A DNA stretch of 64,000 nt from Moorella glycerini (GTDB lineage Bacteria; Bacillota; DSM-521; Neomoorellales; Neomoorellaceae): contig NZ_CP046244.1 in NCBI RefSeq assembly GCF_009735625.1, positions 1,922,001 through 1,986,000 on the forward strand. Direction: 5' to 3'. Each line of letters opens with the position of its first letter. Position 1 is the stretch's first letter. Position numbers and translations under genes: made by a program. The notes below the pieces were generated by a model that did no database searches, had not been told where the DNA came from, and saw only the letters and a list, made by a program, of their open reading frames with translations. Below, piece after piece: positions 28,816-37,317 of the stretch.

Positions 28816-29889
28816 ATGTACATCGACCTTGACGACCTGATGGCCTTACAACAACTGGACAGCGCCGGAGCCCTGCGGGATACCGTAGACTACTCCCGCC
28901 AGTTTGCTGAAGGCTGGGAACTGGCGCAGAAATGGCCGCAAAATTTACCGGCCGGGGAAATACGAAAAATAATCGTCCTGGCCACCGGCGGCGGTTCCGC
29001 AGCCAGCGTCAGCCTTTTACAATCCTATCTCTTTGACGAACTGCGGGTACCCATGGTCCTGAACCAGGGCTATACCATCCCGGCCTGGGTTGATGCCAAC
29101 ACCCTGGCGGTTGTAATCAGCCATTCGGGCAATACCGAAGAAATTTTAAGCGCCTACACCCAGGCCATAGACGGAGGTGCGCAGATTGCCGTTATCACTG
29201 CCGGGGGACAACTGCAGGCCCTGGCCAGGGAGAAAGGACACCCTGTACTCCTTGTTCCCGGCGGCATGATGCCCCGCATCGCCCTGGGATACATTTTCCT
29301 GCCCCTGCTGGGCCTGCTCCAGCGCCTGGGCCTGGTGCCGGATAAAACGGCGGAGGTAAAAGAAACCATCGCCCTGCTTAAAGACCTGGCCGGCCATTAC
29401 GGCCCCGAGGTTCCGGCTAAGGATAACCTGGCCAAAACCATGGCCATGGAGATGGATGGATACATCCCGGTCATTTACGGCTCCCTGCCCTTTACCGACG
29501 CCATAGCCTGGCGCTGGAAAAACCAGATGGGGGAGAACAGTAAATTAATCGCCATGTTCAATGCTATACCGAGCCTGCACCATGACGAGGTCGTCGGCTG
29601 GGACGCCCCCAGCGCCTACTTAAAGCACTTTTACTTTACCTTCTTACGTGATGCTGAGGACAGCGAGAAAATCAGGCGTCGCATGGCCACCTCCCAGGAG
29701 ATTTTGAGGCGCCGGGCTGCCGGGGTAAGGGAAGTCAGCTCCCGGGGGCATTCTCGCCTGGCACGTCTTTTCTCCCTGGTTTACCTGGGTGACTTTATCA
29801 CCCTGTATCTGGCCCTGGCCCGGGGAGTAGACCCGACACCGGTGGAGGTCATCGACCTTTTCAAACGGAAAATGGCAGCAGGGGAATAA
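28816..29889 (+). CDS. SIS-domain sugar-phosphate isomerase (PGI/PMI-like)
   Basis: 357 residues with two SIS folds. The order resembles archaeal-type bifunctional phosphoglucose/phosphomannose isomerase: LATGGGSAASVSLL, VISHSGNTEEILSAY (substrate phosphate loop, Ser/Thr), NSKLIAMFNAIPSLHHDEVVGW (the N-H-E motif with His for ring opening and base). It would turn glucose-6-P or mannose-6-P into fructose-6-P in this operon. Start ATG 28816 behind aaggagagg. Confidence 0.85.
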   Translation: MYIDLDDLMALQQLDSAGALRDTVDYSRQFAEGWELAQKWPQNLPAGEIRKIIVLATGGGSAASVSLLQSYLFDELRVPMVLNQGYTIPAWVDANTLAVVISHSGNTEEILSAYTQAIDGGAQIAVITAGGQLQALAREKGHPVLLVPGGMMPRIALGYIFLPLLGLLQRLGLVPDKTAEVKETIALLKDLAGHYGPEVPAKDNLAKTMAMEMDGYIPVIYGSLPFTDAIAWRWKNQMGENSKLIAMFNAIPSLHHDEVVGWDAPSAYLKHFYFTFLRDAEDSEKIRRRMATSQEILRRRAAGVREVSSRGHSRLARLFSLVYLGDFITLYLALARGVDPTPVEVIDLFKRKMAAGE

Positions 29890-29895
29890 TGCCGT

Positions 29896-30834
29896 ATGAT
29901 TACCACGGTTACCGTTAATACCGCCATTGATAAGACATATATAGTGGAAAATTTTGGCATCAATGGTGTCTTCCGCGTCCAGCGCGTCATGGCCCAGGCC
30001 GGCGGCAAGGGGCTGAATGTTGCTCGGGTTGTAAAGGCCCTGGGCGAAGAAGTGGTGGCTACGGGTTTCTTAGGCGGCCATAATGGCAGGTTTTTTGCAG
30101 ATAACCTGGTGGCTGAAAGGATTAAGGGAGATTTTGTCCCAATAGCTGGCGAGACGCGTATCTGCCTGAATATCCTGGACCCGGCAGGCAAAACCCAGAC
30201 CGAACTGCTGGAACCCGGGCCGGAAGTCAGCGTCGAAGAAGGGGAGAAGCTGAGGGAGAAGGTAAGGGTACTTGCCCGCCACAGCCGGGTGGTCACTATG
30301 TCGGGAAGCCTAGCCCAGGGTTTACCTTCTGATTATTACGCCCAGTTGATTGAAATGGCTCATCAGGAAGGAACAAAAGTTATTCTCGATACCAGTGGTA
30401 CAGCCCTGCTAGAAGGTCTGAAAGCCAGGCCCTTCATGGTGAAACCCAATCTACAGGAAGCCGAGGCCCTGACCGGCAAACCCCTGAATGATGAAACGGC
30501 CCGGTGGGATTTTCTGTGCAGGCTACTCAACGCGGGGGTTGAGATAGCTGTCCTTTCCCTGGGCGAGGAGGGAGCACTATTCGCTACAGGAAACAACTTT
30601 TTCAGAGTAACTCCCCCGGAGGTCCAGGTCATAAACACCGTCGGTTGTGGAGATGCCTTTGTAGCCGGTTTCGCCGTCGCCCTGGCGCGGGGTGAGGATG
30701 TGCCGGACGCAGCCAGGCTGGCTACCGCTGCTGCCGCTGCCAACGCCGCAAGTTTGGGAACAGGCCAATGCAATGTTGAAGTAGTAGAAAAGCTTATAGC
30801 ACAAGTAGAATTATTTTATACCATGATAAAATGA
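29896..30834 (+). CDS. PfkB-family 1-phosphofructokinase-type kinase
   Basis: 312 residues of the tagatose-6-P/1-phosphofructokinase group. N-terminal TVNTAIDKTY, substrate loop AGGKGLNVARVV near 36, and the C-terminal catalytic signature NTVGCGDAFVAGF near 250, where Cys replaces the usual Ala/Ser of GAGD. Products would be fructose-1,6- or tagatose-1,6-bisphosphate for the upstream aldolase. Six bases after the isomerase stop, hence same operon. Confidence 0.9.
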   Translation: MITTVTVNTAIDKTYIVENFGINGVFRVQRVMAQAGGKGLNVARVVKALGEEVVATGFLGGHNGRFFADNLVAERIKGDFVPIAGETRICLNILDPAGKTQTELLEPGPEVSVEEGEKLREKVRVLARHSRVVTMSGSLAQGLPSDYYAQLIEMAHQEGTKVILDTSGTALLEGLKARPFMVKPNLQEAEALTGKPLNDETARWDFLCRLLNAGVEIAVLSLGEEGALFATGNNFFRVTPPEVQVINTVGCGDAFVAGFAVALARGEDVPDAARLATAAAAANAASLGTGQCNVEVVEKLIAQVELFYTMIK

Positions 30835-30889
30835 AAATGGCAATTAAGTATAAGTTTTAGGCAGTTGAATTCTTAGGAGGCTATGATTT

Positions 30890-31975
30890 ATGACGCATAA
30901 AGAGCGTGTCATTCGGACTATTAAACGTGAATCTATTGATTTCTTACCCAGCCAGATTGACTTTACTCCTTCCGATGTTAAGCGAATATGCACTTATTTA
31001 GGAATATCGGAATCAGAGGATGCCTTGCATAAATATGCGGACAATCATCTTATTTATGCCTATTCCCTATCGAGTGCCGAAGAATATATGCATAACCAGC
31101 GAGTTTTAGATTATGCTTTGAAGCATAATTTAGCCAGAGTTGATGACGAACATCACGTAATTTTTGACCAGTGGGGAGTTGGCTGGGATACAGAATCGGA
31201 AGGGGTATGGGTTGCCGTTCATCCCCTGGCAGATATAGCAGCCTATAAAGATTATCAATTTCCCGATCCCCAGGTCCCCCATCTAATGGATGAAGTTGAA
31301 CGGGTGGTACATGAATACGGGCAGGAATATTTTATTTTAGGCTTTCAGCATATCTCTTTATTTGAGCGCGCTTGGGCTTTAAGAGGTTATGAAAACTTTA
31401 TGATGGATATTTATGTTAACCCTGATTTTGTTCAAGAGTTGTTAGACCGGATTACCGATTATCAGGTTGCATGTGCAAAAAGATTTGTGGCAGCGGGAGT
31501 TGATGGGGTTCGTATTGGAGATGATTATGGATTGCAAAAGGGGTTAATGATGAAACCGGAAACATGGCGTAAGCTGTTTAAACCACGGCTGGCTAAAATA
31601 TATGCAGTATACCAGGAAGCAGGATTACCAGTATTTCAACATTCTTGCGGCGATATCAGTTCTATTTTACCCGATCTTATAGAGATAGGTTTATCAGTTA
31701 TCCATCCGGTTCAGCCCTTGGCTATGTCAATTGAAGAACTAGCAGAAAAATATGCCGATAGGTTAATCTTCTTTGGTGGGATTGATACTCAGCAAGTATT
31801 GCCTTATGGTTCCCCAGAAAAGGTACGGGATGCTACTAGACGTTGTGTGCAAATTTTAGGTAGTAAGAAAGGTTACATTGTGGCACCTTCTCAAGAAGTA
31901 ATGACTGATGTACCCCTTGAAAACGTTGCAGCATTAATTTCTGCAGTTAAAGAATTTCGTTTACAAATTGGGTAA
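30890..31975 (+). CDS. Uroporphyrinogen decarboxylase-fold protein (UroD/MtaA superfamily)
   Basis: 361 residues with the UroD TIM-barrel fold: start MTHKERVIRTIKRESIDFLP, RIGDDYGLQKG, QHSCGDISSILPDLIEIG (His and Cys of the methyltransferase-like zinc site), and FFGGIDTQQVLP. True HemE features are weak; members near sugar transporters are of unknown function, some UroD-fold proteins are corrinoid methyltransferases. It sits 28 bases upstream of an ABC transporter and base composition turns sharply AT-rich here, suggesting a recent join to the preceding hexose operon. Confidence 0.85.
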   Translation: MTHKERVIRTIKRESIDFLPSQIDFTPSDVKRICTYLGISESEDALHKYADNHLIYAYSLSSAEEYMHNQRVLDYALKHNLARVDDEHHVIFDQWGVGWDTESEGVWVAVHPLADIAAYKDYQFPDPQVPHLMDEVERVVHEYGQEYFILGFQHISLFERAWALRGYENFMMDIYVNPDFVQELLDRITDYQVACAKRFVAAGVDGVRIGDDYGLQKGLMMKPETWRKLFKPRLAKIYAVYQEAGLPVFQHSCGDISSILPDLIEIGLSVIHPVQPLAMSIEELAEKYADRLIFFGGIDTQQVLPYGSPEKVRDATRRCVQILGSKKGYIVAPSQEVMTDVPLENVAALISAVKEFRLQIG

Positions 31976-32002
31976 CTTTGTTTTTAAAGGGAGACAGGAA
32001 AA

Positions 32003-33517
32003 ATGAGTGGCCAATATCTTTTACAAATGAGATCGATCTCTAAAAGCTTTCCAGGAGTTCAAGCATTAAATCGGGTTGATTTCGACTTACAAAAAGGAGA
32101 AATCCATGCACTTGTAGGAGAAAACGGAGCCGGAAAAAGCACTTTGATTAAGATACTTGCCGGTGCATATATACCGGACGAAGGGAAAATTGAATTTAAG
32201 GGTCAAACCGTTACAATTGATAGCCCTGTCGTGGCTCAAAACTTGGGTATTGCCATTGTCCATCAGGAAACAAATTTATTTCCTAGTTTAAGTGTTGCTG
32301 AAAATATTTTTGCAGGTAGACAGCCCGTAAAAGGTCACCTAACTTTTATTGATAAGAATGCTATGTGGTATGAAACCCGTAAATTATTGCAGCTTTTTAA
32401 TGTTCGCATCCACCCTGAGACTAAAATTCAGGAGTTAAGCGTTGGCCAGCGCCAGATTGTAGAGATTGCCAAGGCGCTTTCATTAAAGGCGGAAATCTTA
32501 ATCTTAGATGAACCGACTTCAGCTTTAACTCAAAATGAAGTTAATTTGTTGTTTAATATCATTGATGAGTTAAGAAACCGGGGATTGGGTATTATTTATA
32601 TTTCCCATCGACTGGAAGAAATATTCAAGGTTTCCGACAGGATTACAGTCTTACGCGATGGGCAAAAGGTAGGTACTATTAAGACACCCAGTGCCAGTCC
32701 ACAGCAAATTATTAACATGATGGTTGGGCGTCAGTTAAATGATTTTTACGGCCAGCGTTTGAACCAGCCTGGAGAAGCAATATTATCTGTTAGTAACTTA
32801 AGTTTACCAGGGAAATTTTATGATATCAGCTTATCTTTACGGCGGGGTGAAATTTTAGGGTTTGCCGGGTTAATAGGTTCAGGACGTACCGATGTGGCTC
32901 TGGCTTTGTTTGGCTATCAACCAGCCTTGTCTGGCGAACTCTGGCTAGAGGGCAAAAAAATCTGGCCGCGATCGCCTCGGGAAGCAATGCGTCTGGGTAT
33001 AGCTTATGTTAGCGAAGACCGGCGTGAGAAAGGGTTATTTACCTCGATGTCTTTGCGTGACAATATCTCAGTGACTCAGCTACGCCGGTTGTCAAGGTGG
33101 GGCCTGATGGATATGCAACGCGAAAATGCAGCGGCAATAGAGATGATTAGCAGACTTCGCATACGTACCCCGACTATTATGCAAAAGGTATTAAATTTAA
33201 GCGGTGGTAATCAACAAAAGGTTGCCCTGGCCAAGTGGCTGGCACTTAATCCTAAAGTATTAATTGTTGATGAACCTACCAGAGGTGTAGATGTAGGAGC
33301 TAAGGCTGAGATTTACGGGATACTTCGCTCCTTAGCTAAGCAGGGAGTAGCTGTACTGATGATTTCCTCGGAATTACCAGAAATCTTGGGTTTGAGCGAT
33401 AGAATTTTAGTTATGCATGAAGGCCGCTTGGCTGGTGAGGTCCTGGCAGACAAGGCTACTGAAGAGCTGATAATGACCTATGCTGCGGGGCAAGGGTCTG
33501 TAAAAATAGCGAATTAG
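32003..33517 (+). CDS. Sugar ABC transporter ATP-binding protein (RbsA/MglA-like)
   Basis: 504 residues with two fused ABC domains. First: Walker A GENGAGKSTLIK near residue 37, signature LSVGQRQ, Walker B LILDEPTS. Second: degenerate P-loop GLIGSGRTDVALALFG near 290, signature LSGGNQQKV, Walker B LIVDEPTRGVDVG. This pattern (one good site, one weak) is typical of ribose/galactose/xylose type importers. Part of an AT-rich operon with permease and binding protein. Confidence 0.96.
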   Translation: MSGQYLLQMRSISKSFPGVQALNRVDFDLQKGEIHALVGENGAGKSTLIKILAGAYIPDEGKIEFKGQTVTIDSPVVAQNLGIAIVHQETNLFPSLSVAENIFAGRQPVKGHLTFIDKNAMWYETRKLLQLFNVRIHPETKIQELSVGQRQIVEIAKALSLKAEILILDEPTSALTQNEVNLLFNIIDELRNRGLGIIYISHRLEEIFKVSDRITVLRDGQKVGTIKTPSASPQQIINMMVGRQLNDFYGQRLNQPGEAILSVSNLSLPGKFYDISLSLRRGEILGFAGLIGSGRTDVALALFGYQPALSGELWLEGKKIWPRSPREAMRLGIAYVSEDRREKGLFTSMSLRDNISVTQLRRLSRWGLMDMQRENAAAIEMISRLRIRTPTIMQKVLNLSGGNQQKVALAKWLALNPKVLIVDEPTRGVDVGAKAEIYGILRSLAKQGVAVLMISSELPEILGLSDRILVMHEGRLAGEVLADKATEELIMTYAAGQGSVKIAN

Positions 33518-33533
33518 GGGGATTGAAATAATT

Positions 33534-34556
33534 ATGGGTGAAGTCACTATAAAAGACGTTGAGGCAAAAAACAAATCTGTTAATGAAGAAATAAAGGTGG
33601 GTAATTCTAGAGGGAGGTTCAGAGCTTTTACCGGTGCCCGTGAAATTCGTATCTTGTTTGTAGTAATCTGCGTGGCTATTATTATGTACTTGTTGAGTCC
33701 TACTTTTCTTACCCGTTCCAATATAACTGCTGTCGCTATTGGGTTCGCAACTGATGCAATCATTGCAATTGCCATGACCATAGTGCTTATTGGTGGTGGG
33801 TTTGATCTTTCGGTTGGCTCCGTACTTGCCTTTGGCGGTGTTATAGTGGCTTTATTATTAAACAAGGGTATGGCTATATTCCCTGCTATCCTGGTTACTT
33901 TAATTGCAGGTGCCTTGATAGGTACCATTAGCGGCTTGGTAATTACAAAACTTCGCGTTAATGCTCTGATTACTACCCTTGGTATGATGAGTATTATTTC
34001 CAGCGCTACCCTGGTCGTTTCCGGTGGTTACCCCTTATCAAATTTGCCAAAGGAGTTTTTATTCCTGGGACAAGGTTTTATTGGCGGTATACCAGTTGCT
34101 GTAGTAATTATGGCGGTTCTAGTTTTGGCAGGCGATTTCTTATTACGCCGGACCCGCTTGCTTCGCCTGGTATATTATGTTGGCAGTAACCCTGGCGCTG
34201 CGGCCCTTTCAGGGATATCTGTTGATAGAGTAATAATTGCCACTTATATTGTATCAGGTTTAACCGCGGCATTTGCAGGTGTAATTGCAACATCACGGCT
34301 TAGTGCAGCTTTTCCGATGGCAGGTGTAGGAACGGAAATGCGAGTAATTTCAGCATGTGTGATAGGTGGATGCAGCCTGTCTGGTGGCGAAGGGACAGTG
34401 ATTGGTTCGCTTCTAGGTGTCCTATTAATGGCTTTAATCAACAATGCCCTGGTTTTATTAAATGTATCGATTTATTGGCAAGGGATCGTAAGTGGGTTAA
34501 TCCTGATTGCGGCGGTTGCCTTTGATATGTTAAGCAAGAAAAAACGTACAGCCTGA
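33534..34556 (+). CDS. Sugar ABC transporter permease (RbsC-like)
   Basis: 340 residues, about ten hydrophobic helices, with the BPD_transp_2 family words GGGFDLSVGSVLAFGG, VNALITTLGMMSI and RVISACVIGGCSLSGGEGTVIGS (the loop that contacts the ATPase). A charged N-terminal 40 residues precede the first helix. It forms the membrane channel for the sugar; specificity is set by the binding protein. Confidence 0.95.
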   Translation: MGEVTIKDVEAKNKSVNEEIKVGNSRGRFRAFTGAREIRILFVVICVAIIMYLLSPTFLTRSNITAVAIGFATDAIIAIAMTIVLIGGGFDLSVGSVLAFGGVIVALLLNKGMAIFPAILVTLIAGALIGTISGLVITKLRVNALITTLGMMSIISSATLVVSGGYPLSNLPKEFLFLGQGFIGGIPVAVVIMAVLVLAGDFLLRRTRLLRLVYYVGSNPGAAALSGISVDRVIIATYIVSGLTAAFAGVIATSRLSAAFPMAGVGTEMRVISACVIGGCSLSGGEGTVIGSLLGVLLMALINNALVLLNVSIYWQGIVSGLILIAAVAFDMLSKKKRTA

Positions 34557-34671
34557 GGAAGCATAAACAAAAAATAATGGGAGGTGATGGCTTAAAAATT
34601 TCCTGTTAAACCTGAAGGAGGGTGAGAATAGCAGAACTCAAGCAAAAACCAAATAAGAGCGGCAAAGAAAC

Positions 34672-34730
34672 GACCATCTTCCCCCAAAGGATGCAATAAA
34701 AAGACTACTTTGTCTGGGGAGAAAATGGTC
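34672..34730 (+). promoter_or_regulatory. Stem-loop between permease and binding-protein genes
   Basis: The 269-base gap holds nested pairs gaccat/atggtc, cccc/gggg and caaag/ctttg. No T-run follows. Such hairpins in transporter operons protect or segment mRNA so the binding protein is made in excess. A tiny ATG-GCT-TAA frame lies upstream; nothing else coding is seen. Confidence 0.5.
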
Positions 34731-34825
34731 CAGTAACAGATTACCTCAAATAGCAAATCGTTGCAAGTTCTAATTACAAACCTGGTCAGGTTCGTTGAAA
34801 ATTCTTTTCTGGGAGGGAGATTCTC

Positions 34826-35869
34826 ATGAAAAAAATAAAAGCATTTACGCTGGCAAGTATTTTCATTCTGGTGTTCGTAGTATTGGCAGGTTGCCAGTCA
34901 AAAAGTGCACCAAGTAATCAGGGTAACCAGGCGAATACCACTCAATCACAAACAGGAAATCAAAGTGAAACTCCCAAAGCCACCTCAAATGAAGAATATG
35001 TAATGGTTTCAAACGTTGCCGGGCACCCCTACTGGCTGGACGCTCAGGACGGAGGACGCGACGCGGCTGCAGAGTTGGGCGTCAAATGGACATACACCGG
35101 CCCTTCAGATTTTAATACTGCGGCTCAGGTTACCACTCTGGAGCAAATTATTGCTAAAAAACCTGCTGGTATTATAGTAGCTGCCCTGCAGCCAGATGCC
35201 CTGACGCCAGCTATTAATAAGGCGGTCGAGGCCGGTATACCTGTAGTGACGGTAGATACAGACGCACCTGCCAGTAAACGTATGACGTATCTTGGTACGG
35301 ATAACTATCAAGCCGGACGGGTAATGGGCGAAAGACTAGCCCAGGTAGTGAATGGTAACGGCAACATAGGCCTGGCTACTGTTCCGGGTCAGTTTAACCT
35401 GGAAGAACGTATTCGCGGTATCAAGGATGTGCTTTTACAGAAATATCCCAATGTCAAAGTCGCAAGTATTGTTGATGACAAGAATGACGATAGTGCTACG
35501 GCGACAGCGGTAGTGGCGATGTTGCAGGCCAATCCGGATATTAAGGCTGTTGCTTCTATCAATGCTGTCGGCGCTGGTGTAGCCGCTGCACTGCGCCAGG
35601 CTAATAAAGTAGGCCAGGTCAAAGCGGTTACCTTTGATATTACTGATCCTATTCTCAATGGTATTGAGGATGGCACTATAGACAGTACTATTGTTCAACG
35701 TACCTATATGATGACCTACCTTGGCGTGAAACTACTTTACAACTATAATCACCGGTCGAAATACCTGGACAATTGGTTCCAAAACAAGCTTAATATCCTT
35801 CCCAATGCTGTTGATACTGGTGTTATGGTTATTACAAAAGATCAGGCCAGGGCTTTTAAGAGGAAGTAA
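34826..35869 (+). CDS. Sugar ABC transporter substrate-binding lipoprotein (RbsB-like)
   Basis: 347 residues. Lipoprotein signal: MKKIKAFTLASIF... with lipobox LAGC at about residues 20-23, then a Gln/Asn/Ser-rich linker to about 50. The rest is a Peripla_BP_4 fold (VSNVAGHPYWLDAQDGGRDAA, GIPVVTVDTDAP, TYLGTDNYQAGR). Expected substrates are pentoses, hexoses or sugar alcohols; it cannot be named from sequence. Start ATG behind gggagggag. Confidence 0.95.
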   Translation: MKKIKAFTLASIFILVFVVLAGCQSKSAPSNQGNQANTTQSQTGNQSETPKATSNEEYVMVSNVAGHPYWLDAQDGGRDAAAELGVKWTYTGPSDFNTAAQVTTLEQIIAKKPAGIIVAALQPDALTPAINKAVEAGIPVVTVDTDAPASKRMTYLGTDNYQAGRVMGERLAQVVNGNGNIGLATVPGQFNLEERIRGIKDVLLQKYPNVKVASIVDDKNDDSATATAVVAMLQANPDIKAVASINAVGAGVAAALRQANKVGQVKAVTFDITDPILNGIEDGTIDSTIVQRTYMMTYLGVKLLYNYNHRSKYLDNWFQNKLNILPNAVDTGVMVITKDQARAFKRK

Positions 35870-35893
35870 ATTTTTAGGCATTTCGTTTAGGCA

Positions 35894-35933
35894 TTTCGCG
35901 GGGCAACATCTTATGCTACCCCGCGAAAAAATA
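35894..35933 (+). terminator. Terminator of the sugar ABC operon
   Basis: Perfect 10-bp stem tttcgcgggg/ccccgcgaaa (35894-35903 with 35919-35928) followed by an A/T-rich tract. An A-rich 3' side makes it usable on either strand. A 12-base word ttaggcatttcg is repeated twice in tandem just before it (35874-35898). Confidence 0.75.
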
Positions 35934-36069
35934 AAATTTAGGTAGAAGAGGATTTCTAACGTTGTTCCGATTGTCGTAGATTTTGTGCGGCCATTTTCAC
36001 GATTTTTAAGCCGTTTGCATGGTGATGGATGATTTTATAAGCATTTGCTTCAGCTTGACCTCCTTCAGG

Positions 36070-36130
36070 AGCGGCTATTATCTCTTCAGGCTTGCTACCA
36101 AAAAGGAAGACCGGAATATAAACCTCGCGG
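36070..36130 (-). pseudogene. PIN toxin gene fragment
   Basis: The + strand words ctcttcaggcttgctacc and aaaaaggaagaccggaatat match, with a few changes, the start-proximal part of the PIN gene at 25551-25600. Read on the minus strand it gives VYIPVFLFGSKPEEII, the N-terminal PIN motif with the Asp region altered. No start or rest of the gene remains. The rest of 35934-36430 has short coding-like scraps (a frame ending near 36218, LEMPDILTL) but no recognisable gene. Confidence 0.75.
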
Positions 36131-36289
36131 GATTCTTACAATAGGGAAGGATTGGTTCACTCAAATAATTAAAATAGATAAAGGAAAACTGGAAATGCCT
36201 GATATTTTAACCTTATAGCTATAGCAGGAAACACTGTTGATGACCTAATACCAGCGTTTCTAAAAAGATATCCAATTCAGGACAGGAGG

Positions 36290-36321
36290 GTGCCTGGGCT
36301 TCAGCCATCAAGCCCGGGCAC
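36290..36321. terminator. Strong hairpin in the degraded region
   Basis: gtgcctgggctt (36290-36301) pairs with aagcccgggcac (36310-36321), 12 bp with one G-U pair and an 8-base loop. Possible bidirectional terminator; only a short weak T-run follows. Confidence 0.5.
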
Positions 36322-36430
36322 TTGCGTTTAAATTTTATTATGGACGCCTATCCCTTCAGGAAGCGTTTACATAAATTTAAACCAACGTGGTAGCGCAAGG
36401 TGCTTGCCCTCCATATAGCTCCGCCTTGTA

Positions 36431-36613
36431 TTAACGTGAGCCTGTACCCGGTCCCTGGAGCATGCCAATTAATTCCGCCAGTGGGTCATCATGACCACCA
36501 CGCCGTTCTTCTCTTTCGGTTTTTGAAGATTTAACCCCTAATTTCCGAAATAACTCCTCTTTTTGTTGGGGAGATAGCTTCTTTATCTCTTCGACCAAAC
36601 GTTCAACGGCCAT
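36431..36613 (-). CDS. Small hypothetical protein (60 aa)
   Basis: Not recognised. MAVERLVEEIKKLSPQQKEE at the N-terminus looks like a helical antitoxin or ribosome-associated type segment, with a charged, probably disordered C-terminus ending GPGTGSR. A good agaggtgat Shine-Dalgarno precedes the ATG at 36613 on the minus strand, which supports real translation. It has no toxin partner next to it; the flanks are gene fragments. Confidence 0.6.
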   Translation of the reverse strand: MAVERLVEEIKKLSPQQKEELFRKLGVKSSKTEREERRGGHDDPLAELIGMLQGPGTGSR

Positions 36614-36696
36614 GATATATCACCTCTATTGTTATACTTATGTTATCAGGCTGCCTTTTTTCCAGATTATACTATGATATGTTAACGGCAGCAATA

Positions 36697-36735
36697 ATCA
36701 TTACGGCTGTCCTTCCGTATCAGGTGAATTATTTA
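36697..36735 (-). pseudogene. Toxin-antitoxin junction fragment
   Basis: atcattacggctgtccttcc and the following aggtgaattatt match the PIN-start/RHH-end junction at 25626-25660 (atcattacggccttccttcc, tgtggattattt). Only about 40 bases remain. Confidence 0.6.
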
Positions 36736-36837
36736 AGCTATGCTTAATTGTGAAATCCGGCACAAAAGCGGAGAGAAAGCGGTGATGATGTGGAGGATGT
36801 GGGGGGTAATGTTAGTTAAGTACAATTTAAAAGCTAG

Positions 36838-36885
36838 GGTGGTTGCTGCCCAGGCCGCTATGAAGGAAAGGAAGGGCCACCTGGC
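36838..36885 (+). pseudogene. ppdK 3'-end fragment
   Basis: gcccaggccgctatgaagga and the following bases repeat the end of ppdK at 24987-25028 with a few changes, encoding VVAAQAAMKERKGHLAQ against [17 protein letters not shown]. It shows that ppdK-adjacent DNA was copied or split during formation of the accessory region. Confidence 0.75.
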
Positions 36886-36982
36886 GCAAGTAATTACTTT
36901 TCCAGGCGCAGGTGCTTTAGAATAAACTTCTATACCGCTAAAAAAGAAAAATGGTATAATATAACTACCGGGGAGAGAGGCC

Positions 36983-37180
36983 GTGACCGGTAAAGCAGAA
37001 AAGAAGAAGAAATACGAGCGCCTGGACCCGAAGAATGATTTCCTCTTTAAGAAACTCTTTTCCAGTCCCGGGAATGAGGACCTGCTTATAGATTGGCTCA
37101 ATGCCAGCGGAAAGACATTATCGATATTCTTAGTGAACGTTTTGGTGTTATAAAAACAGATTTGAGCAATAAGCTCGGTC
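36983..37180 (+). pseudogene. Rpn-family nuclease gene, internally deleted
   Basis: A GTG frame at 36983 encodes 56 residues: LDPKNDFLFKKLFSSPGNED, the typical N-terminus of the Rpn/PD-(D/E)XK transposase-associated nuclease family, then WLNASGKT and a stop at 37153. In the next frame, from about 37108, KDIIDILSERFGVIKTDLSN matches the C-terminal part of the intact homologue at 39452 (ILEVLEERFGVLRSGIG). The middle (over 200 residues) is gone. An extended -10 promoter TGGTATAAT lies at 36952-36960. Confidence 0.8.
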
Positions 37181-37317
37181 CCTGCAAGAACAGCCCCGGC
37201 CGGCAGTTTGCAGTAGTTTATCCAAAAGTAACCCTTAGCTAAAGTTTTGGTAGCAAAGATGGTATAATACCTTCATAAAAGATAATGAAAAGCCTGTGTA
37301 GACAGGAGGCAGGGATT

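Noticed and set aside
30890-31975. HemE (uroporphyrinogen decarboxylase) of heme synthesis
   Set aside because: Context is sugar uptake, no other hem genes nearby, and the HxCG motif fits the methyltransferase-like branch.
36740-36925. 61-codon ORF as a real small gene
   Set aside because: Its second half is a copied piece of the ppdK 3' end, and it lies among other fragments.
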